64,000 nt of DNA, taken from assembly GCA_034509755.1 (NCBI GenBank), contig CM067545.1, forward strand, positions 44,447,062 through 44,511,061. Reading direction: 5' to 3'. Origin of the DNA: Anisodus tanguticus (taxonomy: Eukaryota > Streptophyta > Magnoliopsida > Solanales > Solanaceae). Below are positions 1 through 12,200 of the stretch, one piece after another. Position numbers and translations under genes: made by a program. Numbering within the stretch: position 1 is the stretch's first letter; each line of letters opens with the position of its first letter. The notes under the pieces are model-generated. The model was not told the DNA's origin. It did no database searches and worked only from the letters and a program-made list of their open reading frames with translations.

Positions 1-780
1 CTTACGCTGACACGAGAATATTGCATTCTCGGATCCGGTCACAAAAATCCCCAAGAAATAACTCAACTTACCCAAGTCTGTCATGGCAAATTCGGATTTG
101 AGCATGGTAATGATCTCATTTTTCAGCACATCTGATGAGGCAGTCAGGACAATATCATCCACATAAAGCAAAAGGCATGCAGTGTCATTACCTTGATGAA
201 AAATAAAAAGTGAGTTATCACTTTTGCTGCACATGAACCCAATCTGCAAGATGTAAGTGGAAAAGCGGTCATATCCAAGCCATGGGGGCTTGTTTCAGGC
301 CATAAAGTAACTTTCGAAGTTGGCAGAAATACTGAGGAGCCGAAAGATGCACAAAGCCAGATGGTTGATGCATGTATACGGTTTCTTTCAAATCCTCACG
401 TAAGAACACATTTTTCATATAAAACTGATAAATCGGTCAATTCTTTCCCATAAAAATGCTCAAAACAGTGCGAATAGTGGCTGGTTTAACCACTGGATTG
501 AAGGTCTCACCACAATCAACTCCCTATTGTTTCCCTGTGTCATTTGCCATAAGTCTCGCCTTATGGCGTTCAAGCTCACCACTATCTCTGAATTTGTGAC
601 GATAAATCAACATACAACAAATCACATTCACCCCATCTAGTTTCAAGATAAGATCCCAAGTAAGATGTGTAGTGAGCGTATCAAATTTCTCACGCATGGC
701 CGTATTCCAATTTGGGTCAAGTTTGGCTAATTTAGGGTTTTTAGGTAGAGGTTAGATAGTCTGAGTGGATAGGTTAAAGT
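1..780 (-). pseudogene. Copia reverse transcriptase fragment (element runs off left edge)
   Basis: Read on the minus strand, this stretch encodes part of a Ty1/copia reverse transcriptase. The clearest piece is near 145-195, where the translation contains Leu-Leu-Tyr-Val-Asp-Asp-Ile-Val-Leu, the YVDD catalytic motif. Residues upstream in the protein lie at higher coordinates and are broken by stops and frameshifts. It follows the integrase remnants at 1390-1905 in the normal Copia order (gag, protease, integrase, RT, RNase H). The RNase H part and 3' LTR would lie left of the window. It is the decayed pol of a retrotransposon, not a host gene. Confidence 0.85.
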
Positions 781-1389
781 GAATTTTCAATTTGAAAATC
801 TCGTGTTGGACATGGGTTTCCATGCGGTGGGTCGGGATCAGAACTGGTTGGGCGACGGGAACTGGGGGCAGTGGGGTCATTTGGGTGCGAGAACTGGGGG
901 CAGTGGGGTTGTGCTGGGAAGTGAGGTTGTCGGGGGCGGAGGGTGGTCGACGGAGGCTGCAGGGATGACCTTACGGGATTCGGGCAGTGGGCTATATATC
1001 GGGAATAGTGGGACCGTGACAGGAACAGTGGGTAGGGGGTGGTCGGCGGGTTGTGGGGAAGTGGCGGGACAGCTGGCAGGGGCAGTGAATTTTGAGCCGG
1101 AATACTAGCACTATGTATTGCATATCTAATGAGAAGGAAGTGTCCGGATCATCAAGGAAGTCGTAATCAGTGACTTGAAATTTTTGGACGTTTGCAAATG
1201 GGAAAACGGTCTCCTAGAATGTGACATAGCGAGAGACTAGGTTTTTATTTGTGGACAGATCGTAGCATAAGTACCCCCTATAGTTCGACGAGAAACCTAA
1301 GAAAATGCAAGGAGTAGTCCTAGGTGCTAATTTGTGAGGGGCCATGGAGGCGAGATTCGGGTAGCATAGATAATCAAAAATCTGAAGGT

Positions 1390-1905
1390 GATCATAAAAG
1401 GAGATCTGACGGAAGAAATTTCAGTTGGAGTTTTATTTTGAAGAGTGCATGTTGGTAATATATTAAGGAGGTAAGCTGCCATGTGTAGTGCGTAAACCCA
1501 AAATGAAAGGGGGATGGATGCTGGAAGAGCGTAGTGCAGATCTTATTGTTGATTGTGCGCAGAATTCTTTCGGTTTTACCATTTTGAGGTAAGGTATGGG
1601 CGAAGAGAATCGGAACACCATGCCGTGGTTTGCACAAAATTTATGAAAAGGGAGGTTGTCAAACTCACGATTGTTATCACATTAAAACATTTTGATGGTC
1701 TTCTCAAATTGGGTTTTAACATATGCTTGAAATTCAAGAAAAATTGTGTAAATGTGGGACTTAAATTTTAGAGGATAAACCCAAAGAAAATGAGAGAAAT
1801 CATCCAAAAACACCAAATAATATTTGTGACCCAGTTTGCTAGTAATGAGAGATGTCCATAAATCCGCATGAATAATATCAAAAGAAGAAAACGTTACACT
1901 CAATG
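1390..1905 (-). pseudogene. Copia integrase remnants
   Basis: Two minus-strand ORFs, in different frames, match an rve-type integrase core. The first (1682-1903) contains the DIIHADLWTS and YYLVFLDDFSHFLW blocks that carry the first and second catalytic aspartates. The second (1392-1637) contains a PQNGKTERILRTINN block holding the glutamate of the DDE triad. A frameshift between them shows the gene is broken. The region between here and the RT (about 780-1390) is the poorly conserved integrase-RT linker and yields a spurious glycine-rich ORF on the other strand. Confidence 0.85.
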
Positions 1906-1922
1906 AAAATTGAAAAGGGAGT

Positions 1923-2740
1923 CTAACATATTTCCCTAAAGGACAAGAGTAGCAAGCTTGGGAAATTTCTCTTTATTACATTGAATGAAATTCTAATTCC
2001 TAAGAAAATTAAAATTGGTGCTCCCAGGTGCCCGAGTCTACTGTGCCAAGTTGAAGGAGAGATTGTAGCTAGAGAGGTTGGTGGATTGACACATGCAGCG
2101 GAATTGGATGAGAAAGGATATAGCTCCCCCACACTATTGCATCTCGTAAGAGTTGTCCTCGTACGTAGGTCCTTCACAGAAAAACTAAAAGGGTCAAACT
2201 CAATAGATACAAAATTATCACTAGCAAATTTCCTAACAGAGATTAAGTTTTTAATGATGTTATGAGCATATAAGACATTTTTTAGGGTAAAGTGAGGGTG
2301 AGGTTGTGGTGTCATGGCCCTAAATTGGAATGCGATTGTCATTGCCGACCAAAATAAATTGAGGATTGGTGAAATTAAATAGTTGAGGGAGATTACCAAA
2401 GTCGCGAGTGAGGTGAGATGTGGTACCTATATCCATGTATCATTCGTTGTCGGGCTGCTGGATATTCATAGTGTTGTAGGCCTGACTCAGTTTGGTAGGG
2501 GCCATAAGACCGTATGCTTGTTGTTGTGGTTGGGACACATAGAAGTGGGTCTGGTTCGGTTGACTCGTGTGATATGGGCCAGAAGCAGGGCCCAATATAC
2601 TCGAACTCGGGTGCTGGGTCAGGGCGGTTGGGTAAGGGCAAGGGGGGAGGCCCAATTTCTAGCGGTAGGCCACGACATTAGGCTAGACCATGGATGTGAG
2701 GATTGGGCATGCCGTGGCTGTCCACCGTAATTGAACCTGC
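1923..2740 (-). pseudogene. Copia protease / gag-pre-integrase remnant
   Basis: The minus-strand reading frame at 1923-2399 contains the gag-pre-integrase zinc-binding start (WHSRLGHLG) and an upstream KNVLYAHNIIKNLISVRKF block typical of Copia polyproteins between protease and integrase. The part at 2400-2740 is a Pro/Gln/Tyr-rich linker like the C-terminus of Copia gag. Comparable blocks, including KNALHAPNLIKNLVHVRKF, occur in the element at 61818-64000, so the two appear to belong to one family. Frame breaks are present. Confidence 0.8.
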
Positions 2741-3590
2741 CCCCACAGCCCCTTCTTCTGCCGTCACGTCCGTTGTCGATACCTCGGCCGCCGCGCTGAT
2801 TGTAGTGGTCGGCGGGCTGCGGTGGTCCGGCGAGTGCAGCGGTGGTCCGTGAGTGCAGCGGTGGTCGGTGGTGCATCAACAACTAACGCCTTCTGATTGT
2901 GTTCGTCTTGTTTGGCACGTCTAGTATCCTCCAATAGTAATTGTGATCGGGCCTTGTTGAAACTAGGGAGGGGATCAATCTGTTGGATCATCGTCGCAAG
3001 TGTGTCGTACTCACCCTTTGGCAGACCATTAATTAGTTATAGGACTATCTTTGTTTCTGAAATCGAATTGCTAACATTAGATAACTAGTCTGCAACTACT
3101 TTCAATTGTTCACAATAGGCGGGCATATTAGCAAAATTCTCAAGACGTGTGCTATTAAATTGCTCCTCCAGATACACGACACGTGTGTGTTTGTTGTCTT
3201 GAAAGATTTCCTCTAACATGGCCCATAGTTCGTGAGCCAACGCACCTGTCTTCGTAATAGTATAAAGTAAATCCTTGGATATAGTGCATATATCCACTGT
3301 TTAACAATTGCATCTAGTCGCTTTCACGTCGGGTTGTCGACGTCGGGTGGACCAGGCGTGGTGGCATCGATGTGATCAAGGACGTTGTATGCACAAGCAT
3401 GTATTTGAAATAGTTCAACCCACGATGAGTATTGTCCATCCTCTTGATCAAGAACCAAAGGGATAAATTTCTTGATATTTATTACGGCGAAGGCCGGATG
3501 AAAGGAGTTAGGAGATGAGGAGGGAGGAGGAGGAGGATGTGTGACGTCGGGGGTGGAGGAGAAACCCTAGGGAGATTCGGGAGTAGCCAT
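2741..3590 (-). pseudogene. Copia gag (UBN2-type) remnant
   Basis: The minus-strand ORF at 3085-3297 carries the retrotransposon gag core: ELWAMLEEIFQDNKHTRVVY followed by an asparagine- and alanine-rich helix leading to YCEQLKVVAD. The likely start ATG is at 3588-3590, 135 nt inside the primer-binding site, but a stop codon follows after seven codons, so gag is inactive. The nucleic-acid-binding C-terminus (2619-2882) is Arg/Gly rich. The UBN2-like gag resembles that of the element at 61818 onward. Confidence 0.8.
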
Positions 3591-3725
3591 GAAGTGGTTG
3601 TTTTCGGTGGTTCAAGAGAAGAAAAAAATTAGGGTTAGGGGGGAGGGGTGCTGCCAGAAGCAAGGAGAGAGAGGGCGGCCGAAAGAGTAGTAGGGAGGGT
3701 GTTTAGGGTTTGGCTCTTGATACCA

Positions 3726-3769
3726 TATAGAATAGTGTAATTGTCTTTCTGTGGAGTCTTCTCATTAAT

Positions 3770-3805
<36 letters not shown>

Positions 3806-3912
3806 TGTTTACAATTGTTATCTTAATCGTATAAGAATATCTACTTTACATAATTACACTAAAATAATAATAATTATAGAATATATGGAGAATATTTACG
3901 TATTCTCTATCA
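3726..3912 (-). repeat. 5' LTR of the left Copia element, with primer-binding site
   Basis: On the minus strand the LTR begins TGATAGAGAATACG at 3912 and ends at about 3726. It is followed at once by TGGTATCAAGAGCC (3725-3712), close to the TGGTATCAGAGC primer-binding site for initiator tRNA-Met used by many Copia elements. An AT dinucleotide microsatellite (about 3770-3803) lies inside the LTR. The outer boundary is inferred from the TG terminus only, because the other LTR is outside the window. Confidence 0.7.
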
Positions 3913-4525
3913 CTTAACTAGTGAAATTAAAAGGCAAGAAAAACCCGAAAGCTATAGGAAATTGGAATTTCTCTATTGTTTGTTCAATTTTGAACGTAGA
4001 AAAACATCTGTCGTTTTGATTCAAAGTAGAAAATTATTTCATGTTCTGATTTAATTTCCTTTGACTAGATCTAAAAAGTTAATTTCACTAATCCATGATC
4101 TTATACATTAGAATGAGACTGATGTTGCTGACGTGGTTTGCAGGCTATTGCGTCAGTCCGGAGTTTACCCTGTGCGCACTCGAGAGAGTAGCGGCTGCGG
4201 GTTCCTTTGTCAAAAAAAAAAAAGAATGAGACTGATGTATACTTGAGTTTAATACTTTAATTTACTCATTTTGCACAGATCCTATAGTTAATATAATACA
4301 AGAAGTTTTAACATTATAGAAACTCAAATTAGATTTGATTTGACACTACGGGGATCCAAGAGCGTTCTAGAAGCTACCAGCAATTAGGAGGACTTATAGG
4401 TAGTGACAGCGTGAGAATTCTTGAATGTTAGTAATATTTCGTTGCCATGGTATTAAGAAAAAATAGTCGAATTTGTCCGTCAATTATAAGGTTTATCTCA
4501 CAGAAGGTCATCGAGCTTATAAATA
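3913..4525. other. Intergenic spacer
   Basis: Apart from the SINE at 4110-4238, this AT-rich stretch holds no ORF, RNA gene or repeat that I can recognise. Confidence 0.6.
4110..4238 (+). mobile_element. 5'-truncated SINE with 16-bp target-site duplication
   Basis: A 97-bp insert (4126-4222) ends in an A12 tail and is bracketed by perfect 16-bp direct repeats AGAATGAGACTGATGT at 4110-4125 and 4223-4238. The poly(A) tail plus long duplication is the mark of target-primed reverse transcription. The body (GCGTCAGTCCGGAGTTTACC and GCACTCGAGAGAGTAGCGGC) has no tRNA A/B boxes, so it is likely the 3' part of a tRNA-derived SINE. I cannot name the family with certainty. Confidence 0.85.
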
Positions 4526-4849
4526 TTGCAACAACGTTATCAAACTAATTTTCAAATTATAAAAAATCACTCAACTTTAACTAATTTTTATTTTTAAAAA
4601 AAAATCATTTTAGTCTCATGATCCGACCCAATTCAACCTTTTAACTTTTTATGAATTAGTCAAGCCGATGAGCTATTAATAGTTGATAATTTGTTCCAGA
4701 ACCGGAGTCTCTTTTTTCATTTTCCGTCTATTATATTATCAGTAACTCGCCATCCCAATCAATTTATGTTTGGCCCGTGTAGAATCCATCTAAAGAGGAA
4801 GCATTAGAAGCTTTTGTTTTTAAAGCTTAAATACGAAATTTCTAATTAG

Positions 4850-5701
4850 AAAGGGAAAATGATCAGATTTGCCCTCCAACTATCTTTTAAGGAACACTTG
4901 CCCTCCGTTAAAGTTTGGGATCAAATATATCATTCACGTTAGCAAAGTTATAAAATATACCCTCATTTGGACGGAAATCCCGTGTGAACGCCATGTTGGA
5001 TCCACGTCGGCGGACCCGAATTAAAAATCCAACCCACAAACTAAAAATCTCATACCCGACCCAAAGACAAGACCCAGCCCCTTCGTATTCATCAACCACC
5101 GCCGCCTCCACCTCCGCTGCCACCACCTCACACAAAATAAAGATATTGAAAACAACAGCGAAAAAGAGGGAAAATGAAGCAGTAACAGTGAACAACAACA
5201 ACTATATACAAAACTAAAAGAAAAGCATACGAGTCTCCAATTTAATGGAGCTCGCCGAAACATTAAAGATTCACCGGAGATATCAAAAAAAGAACAGGGG
5301 AAGAGAAGGGACGCCCGATGGAGTTACTATCAAGGCGTTGACGGTGCAACACCACAACAACCATAAACAATCGTTGGTGTTGGACTGTTTCCTGCCAGAT
5401 CTGAATAGATCTGGTCGTTCCTCACTATTTCCAGTTAGCCATGATCATTTTCCAGTAAGTACATTGGTGGAGGCGGCGGTGATGGCGGTGGTTGATGAAG
5501 ACGAAAGGGTTGGGTCTTGTCTTTGGATCGGGTATGACATTTTTAGTTTGTGGGTTGGATTTTTAATTTGGGTCCGCCGACGTGGATCCAACGTGGCGTC
5601 CACATGGAATTTCCGTCCAAATGAGAATATATTTGACAACTTTAACGGAGGGCAAATGTGTTCCTTAAAAGATAATTGGAGGGCAAATCTAATCTCCACT
5701 T
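4850..5701. mobile_element. Long-TIR foldback/MULE-like element, copy 1
   Basis: The left end CAGATTTGCCCTCCAACTATC (from about 4864) is the inverse of the right end GATAATTGGAGGGCAAATCT (to about 5692). The inverted arms extend roughly 230 bp each: GGATCCACGTCGGCGGACCC on the left matches GGGTCCGCCGACGTGGATCC on the right, and the arms continue into a CCACCGCCGCC / GGCGGCGGTGG tract. Long arms without a transposase suggest a non-autonomous Mutator-like or foldback element. The roughly 350-bp centre has an ORF (5245-5739) partly conserved in copy 2 but unlike any family I recognise. Confidence 0.7.
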
Positions 5702-6039
5702 ATAAATATTGCAACAACGTTATCAAACTAATTTTCTAATAATAAAAAATCACTCTCAACTTTAACTAATTTTTATATTTTTTAAAAAATCATTTTAGTC
5801 ACTCATGATCCGACCCGATTCAACCTTTTATTTTTTTATAAATTAGTCAAGTCGATGAGCTATTAATAGTTGAAAATTTGTTCCAAAACTGGAGTCTCTT
5901 TTTTCATTTTCCCCTCTATTCTATTATCATTAACTCGCTATACCAATTAATTTATGTTTGGCCCATGTAGAATCCATCTAAATAGGAAGCATTAGAAGCT
6001 TTTGTTTTGAAAGCTTAAATACGAAATTTCTAATTAGAA

Positions 6040-7047
6040 AGGGAGAAGGGTCAGATTTGCCCTCCAACTATCTTTTAAGGAACACATTTGTCCTTCCGTT
6101 AAAGTTTGAGGTCAAATATATCCTTCACGTTAGCAAAGTTGTCAAATATACTCTCATTTGAAATGAAATCACATGTGGACGCCACGGATCCACGACGGCG
6201 GACCCGAATTAAACGTTCAACCCAAACTAAAAATTTCATACCCAACCTAAAGACAAGACCCAGCCCGTTTGTCTTCATCAACCACCGCCGCCTCCACCTC
6301 CACCGTCACCATCACCTCACACAAAATAAAGATATTGTGTACTTCAAGGAACAGAGCAGATCACGGTCATCGAAAAAATCAACTAGATCGCTGAAAATTT
6401 AAAATGGCGCAACTCCAGTACAAAGTGAATTCCGGGCAGTAGTAAAACATGATAAAACAACAGAGAAAAAGAGGGAAAACGAAGCAGTAACAGTGAACAA
6501 CAACAACTATATACAAAATTATAAGAAAAGCATACGAGTTTCCAATTTAATGGAGCTCGCCGAAAATTTAAAGATTTGCCGGAGACATCAAAAAAAGAAC
6601 AGAGGAAGAGAAGGGACGGCCGGTGGCGTTGCTATCAAGGCGTTGACGGTGCAACACCACAACAGCCATAAACAATCGTTGGTGTTGGACTGTTTCCGGC
6701 CAGATTTGAATAGATCTGGTCGTTCCTCACTATTTCCAGTTAGCCATGATCATTTTCCAGTATGTACATTGGTGGTGGTGGTGGCGGCGGTGGTGGTGGC
6801 GGTGGAGGTGGAGGCGGCGGTGGTTGATGAAGATGAAGGGGCTGGGTTTGTCTTTGAGTGGGGTATGAGATTTTTAGTTTGTGGGTTGGATTTTTAATTA
6901 GGTCCGCCCATGTGGATCCAACGTGGCGTTTTCGTGGGATTATATTTGATAATTTTGCTAATGTGGAGGGTATATTTGATCTAAAACTTTAACAGAGGAC
7001 AAATGTGTTCCTAAAAGATAGTTGGAGGGCAAATCTAATCCCCACTT
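6040..7047. mobile_element. Long-TIR foldback/MULE-like element, copy 2
   Basis: This is the same element as at 4850-5701, in the second tandem unit. The ends CAGATTTGCCCTCCAACTATC and GATAGTTGGAGGGCAAATCT are inverted and well preserved. Its centre keeps about 125 bp (roughly 6336-6460) that copy 1 lacks, between AAAGATATTG and AAAACAACA. The internal ORF (6493-6897) matches copy 1 from MELAE onward, then diverges in the GTGGTGG repeats of the arm. No transposase is present. Confidence 0.7.
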
Positions 7048-7370
7048 ATAAATATTACAACAACGTTATCAAACTAATTTTCTAATTATAAAAAATCACT
7101 CAACTTTAACTAATTTTTATTTTTAAAAAAAATTATTCTAGTCATACTCATGATCCGACCCGATTCAATCTTTTATCTTTTTATAAATTTGTCAAGCCGA
7201 TGAGCTATTAATAGTTGAAAATTTGTTCCAAAACTGGAGTTTCTTTTTTCATTTTCCCCTCTATTCTATTATCAGTAACTCGCTATCCCAATTAATTTAT
7301 GTTTGGCCCGTGTAGAATCCATCCAAAGAGGAAGCATTAGAAGCTTTTGTTTTTAAAGCTTAAATACGAA

Positions 7371-9241
7371 ATTTAGAAGAGTGTCATCCATCCGACCATA
7401 TCTTTTATGATTTATTCTTACTTTATTAATTATTCAAAGAAGGAAATACAAAAACAAAGAAAAATATCGGTTTAATTGTTAGTTAACAAAGGACTAGGTG
7501 CATGAAGCCTACGTCAAAAAGGACAAAGGTGAACTAAGGTACATCAGAAGGGAGAACGTTAGGTATTTGCTTATGTGTGTATGTGAGCTTAAGGATCACC
7601 GAAATCACGCATTAACCTCACATATCTAATACTTTATTATATCACTTGCTTTCTTAAGCAAATGCAAATCAATAAACATATGCTTATAAATTATCATTTC
7701 CCCACGTCTAGTTTGCTTACTTTGCTTCATGAAAAGCGCAAAAATACTTCTGAAAGTTCTTTACAAATCTGTTTTTTGTTTTATATCTTTTTTTTTTATA
7801 ATATATCTTTATTTTTAGTCATAAGAGATCTAAAACTAACATACAAGAGATCTTTCGCAGGGTCATTTTCTTGGATTCAAATTGTAAAGCATCATGTTCG
7901 TCCATATCCTCGAGAACAAAGAAGACATAGCTGATTGATTAAGTCTACAAGATGAATAAAATTGAGTGTCTCACGTTAATTAGTTTCATCAAGAAAAGAG
8001 GAACTATAAGTGTGTTTAGTATGATAGTAGTCATTTTCGATGAAAAATGTTTGATTAGCTAGTGAAAAATGTTAAATATTAATAATGGTATAACCAAATC
8101 ATGAGTGTTTGATGTAAGTTTGAATATTAAACATCAATAACAATATCCAGACGTTGAAACAAGTAATATAATTTTTAAAATCTAAATAATTGTAAAAGAA
8201 ATTGACTTCTGCCCATAAATAAAGGAAGTTGCTTTCTCCCTTAAGCAGAAGTAAAATAACAGACTATACAATTCACTATATCCAAACTACTAGATTGGCT
8301 TCGTAGTTGGTAGATTAGACAGATCAACCACACCAATTTGTATATCAATCAACAAGAAAAGATTCAACTATTTTCTCCTTATAATAAGCTTAAAAGCAAA
8401 GTTTCCACATGTTCCCCATCTCATGGTTTGTCCTGAATTTAGCAAAAAGACCCTGCATGCAACTCCTACAAAGTTGATCTAACAAACAAGTCAATTAGCC
8501 AAACCAGATATTAGGTAAAGCAGTGATATCATCAGAACTAGAGGCATTAAATTAAATTGACATGTCGAGCTGAATTTAGGTGGGTCAAGATAAATTGTTT
8601 AATAAAATGGGAGGGTCCTTGTTACTTCAACTACAATGGGCAAAAAACAGATCATAATTCAATCCGCTCAATTCTACTAAGTTTTAATTTCTTTATGTAG
8701 TTTTTTTTATAATTGGCTTAAGTACCCAATTAAAAACAATTCTCTCTATTATGGCTATATATAATGTCAACCAAAGTCTCTTTAAAAACATTTTAACAAG
8801 GTTTCTCCAGTGTCAATTTGAACTACATATCACCCAAATTTTAAATTGGCTGAATTAGGCGGGATCAAAATGAGCTGCGCTAATAAATGTCTGATCAATA
8901 TGAGTTGGCCGAGTCATATTTTCATAAACTAATTTTGTCAGCCCTAATCAGAATCATTAGTAAAACATAGAAAAGGAGAAACATTGCCGGCCAAAACACA
9001 ACCATCAGAAACAGCAAACAAATATTACATTAGAGAACACTACTTGAAGGGGCTGATTGAAAGAAAATTCATTTAGATTGTTAAGGATCAGTTTTGTTAA
9101 CAATTACATGTGATCGTCCACAAAATATGAACAATATTGGGTTGAAAGGGATTTTCTATCAGTCAATAAGAATTCTCTTGCAGATCTAACTGCTTATACT
9201 AAATCACATGAGTTTCATTTTATGTCAAAATCCTCAAAAGT
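7371..9241. other. Intergenic region downstream of the RINGv gene
   Basis: AT-rich, with no convincing coding frame. The 250 bp nearest 9242 should include the 3' untranslated region of the minus-strand RINGv gene, but I could not fix its poly(A) site. The ORF at 7662-7934 has no recognisable domain and unfavourable composition; I do not regard it as a gene. Confidence 0.6.
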
Positions 9242-12200
9242 TTACATAAGTCCAAGTGACTTCAGCTGCTGAACATGCTCCAGTGGCAGAGGTGGTGGAG
9301 ACCAATCATTTCCGTTGACCTCACCGTCGACATCCTCCACAACATATTCCTTCAAAAGAATAACAAACATATCATTAGGTAGCTGCTGATAAAAGAATTG
9401 TAGTAGTCATCATGCAGCCAATTATGGTGTTGCCGCGTACACAAAAAGGGTAATTGTATATAACATTTTAATGAACCTCTCGACAAAAAGGGTTCATGAC
9501 AATAATTGGGTACAAAAAGGAAAATGTCTAGTTTCAAGTATCAAAACCACATTCAGTTTGACAATGTTTGATTAAGAATGGCAAGAATGCACAAAACATA
9601 GACAGACACATGTTGGATCAGACATTTCAGGTCTCAGCAGTGCACGGGAATTAGTAGGAACAAGGGATGATTACATTTTTGGACCGCTCAAAAGAATAAT
9701 AGTCAACAAATGTATAGGTTTTGTATACCAAGTATAAATACGCATATACTAATATACATATCATACACAAAATCACAAAATATACATAATCAGTTGATAG
9801 ATTTTGTGTATTTTGGGCTAGCACCCGTAATTAATTTCGACCAATGGAGCAAAAATGAAAAAACCCATAATGAAATGACCGACTCCCTTCACTATGGGAA
9901 TGTTACATATAGAGGTGGATACTATATGTGTGCGCACATAGCAACTCTTTGCTAACCTCTGTCTAGCCGCCCCCCTCATGCAAAGACAGTCATTTATGAT
10001 AATGTCACATTTAATGAAAAAAGTAACAAGAACAGGATTTAACTCACCTTTGTCAACATTCTTTTTGCAAGTATGTGGTAGTGCCTTTGCCATATTCTCT
10101 GACCAACCATTGTGGCAACCAAAACACTGTAAAATATGCCGATGACAGTAAATAGTCCTAGCACAATTAAAGCCAAAATAAATATTAGTGGCAACCCAGC
10201 TTCACCGGCGCCTCCTAAGCAACCTCCACATTCACTGGCCGCACCAGCACAACTCTCAAAGCATGTTGTGCAATCAGTCCACATACAAAGTGTACCAGGC
10301 AAATGACAGTCTGCACACATTCTGCAAGGGCATCATAAGATAACGACAATGCACCAGTCATCAGAAAAAGATAACAATAAATCTTTCTTCAAGAAGTAGC
10401 ATCATAGGAAAGAGATCAGAGGCTAAGAGTTGGTAATTCTTATCCAGAAAACCAAACAAGTAGAGTTTTATTGACAATGCTTAATTGCTTTGAATATGTT
10501 GCAGTCTATCAAGAGTGCAAAATTGCTGTAAAGGAAAAAATGTTCTAGCATGGGTAAACCTTCATTTACTTGTTTCTTGGATTGATGGATGAGAGAAACA
10601 AGGAAGACGAGTGTAGTATTCAGCTTATTAATAATGACATGTCAAGATTCCTCACCCAGGATGACAACAACAAAGGCACAATTCACGGCAGGGCTGAGCC
10701 AAATCATTGCGCACTCTTCGATCATAACAGGTTATGAAGCAACCAGATAGGCCTAGCAGAGCAAAAAATAACAGTGCCCCTGCACATTATCAAATCAATA
10801 CCTCAAAGTTAGTATCTTTTTTTTTTTTTTTGGGGGGGGGGGGGGGGGGGATGGTTGTATACACTGAAAATTTGAATATCATCGAAAGGTCTAAGAATAA
10901 ATTGACCACGAACAATAACAAACACAATTCTCGGTGCACTAACTATCAATTATTTTGACTACCATCTATGTTCCTTGAATGCCTTTATGAGCACAAGGAA
11001 AGGGGACGTCTCTTCCCAAGATAGGGAGAACTATATTAATACTACTGCACCCAAATTAGCAAGAAACAGACCAATGTTGCTGCGATGCTTAAATCCCCTC
11101 TTTCTCCGTATCGCTTGCTCCTTCTGTTTCTCTTTTTCTCTGGTAATTTTGAGGTGGCTCCATTATTCTTGTCGGGGAAGCTGTTGGTTTGCTTCATGCC
11201 TTCATCACAACGTACGGAAAGGTGTAAAACCCAGCAATGCTTATTCTAAGCTGTTCACGCACCTGCAGGGTTTGCACTCCTAAAAACTATGTTGCTCGGA
11301 CTCTTCAAAAATACCGACGGTTGCGTGTCGGATACTCCAAAAATAGTGTATTTTTGGAGAATCGGACACGCGTGCGGCAACACATTTGGAGAGTCTGAGC
11401 AACATAGCCTAAAACTAAATACTTTGGGGTAGCCATGCAAATATTTGCACGATAAAACTTCCACGCCTCAACCTGGATCTTATTATAGAGACATTTTCAT
11501 CTACTAATACTAACTCAAAATCAAAAGAAAAAATCAGTTTAAGGGGCCTTTTGATACACTAATATCTGACTGCCAATAGAGTGTCCTTATGCAAGTTAGA
11601 AATATTGCAATTAAACCTTAAGCATAACCAATTGGTATTGCCTATATAGATCCGTCACTTCTATTGCGTCTCAAGTATGCATTATTTCCAAGAGATTATG
11701 TGTTCTGTGACTTCTGTATATGGTATTGCCTATATAGATCCTTCACTTCTATTGCGTCTTAAATATGCATCATCTCTTGGAAGATTATATGTGTTTTGTG
11801 ACTTCCGTATACGGTATGCGTCCAATTTAACACTTCCCATCATCAAATCATCATTGCTCATCTAGAGGTCTACATAGGATATGATCATACCATCTCAAAC
11901 AATTCTCTTGTTTTATTTATGCGAGCCACTTGCACCCTTTATAAAAAGTGCCCATATCTAATCTTCTCATATCATGTATGTTTGCACATCTATCTTACAA
12001 TCTACACTTCTACAACACTTATCCTGTGCCATGTTTATGAGAAAGAATGTGTGATTCTTGCTTCATGTCCAAGCTTATTTTCAAGTATCGTGATCCGGTA
12101 AAGCCTCCAGGACTATAACCAATTTACATGACACGGTCCACATACAATAGGTGCAGGGACAGTCCTACCAAACTGGCAAACTTACAATCTTCTTGTTCTT

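Larger units (their letters stand above)
4526..7370. repeat. Tandem triplication of a ~1.2-kb unit (third copy partial)
   Basis: The sequence starting TATAAATATTGCAACAACG and running about 340 bp to AAATACGAAATTT occurs three times, at 4526, 5702 and 7048. Each copy contains the same GATCCGACCC, GAGCTATTAATAGTTGA and TTTATGTTTGGCC blocks. Copies 1 and 2 are each followed by a foldback element (4850-5701 and 6040-7047). Copy 3 stops at about 7370 without one. Copies differ by scattered substitutions and small indels, so the event is not very recent. Confidence 0.85.

Noticed and set aside
779..1108. Glycine-rich 109-residue ORF on the plus strand
   Set aside because: It is the complement of the Copia integrase-RT linker and has no domain.
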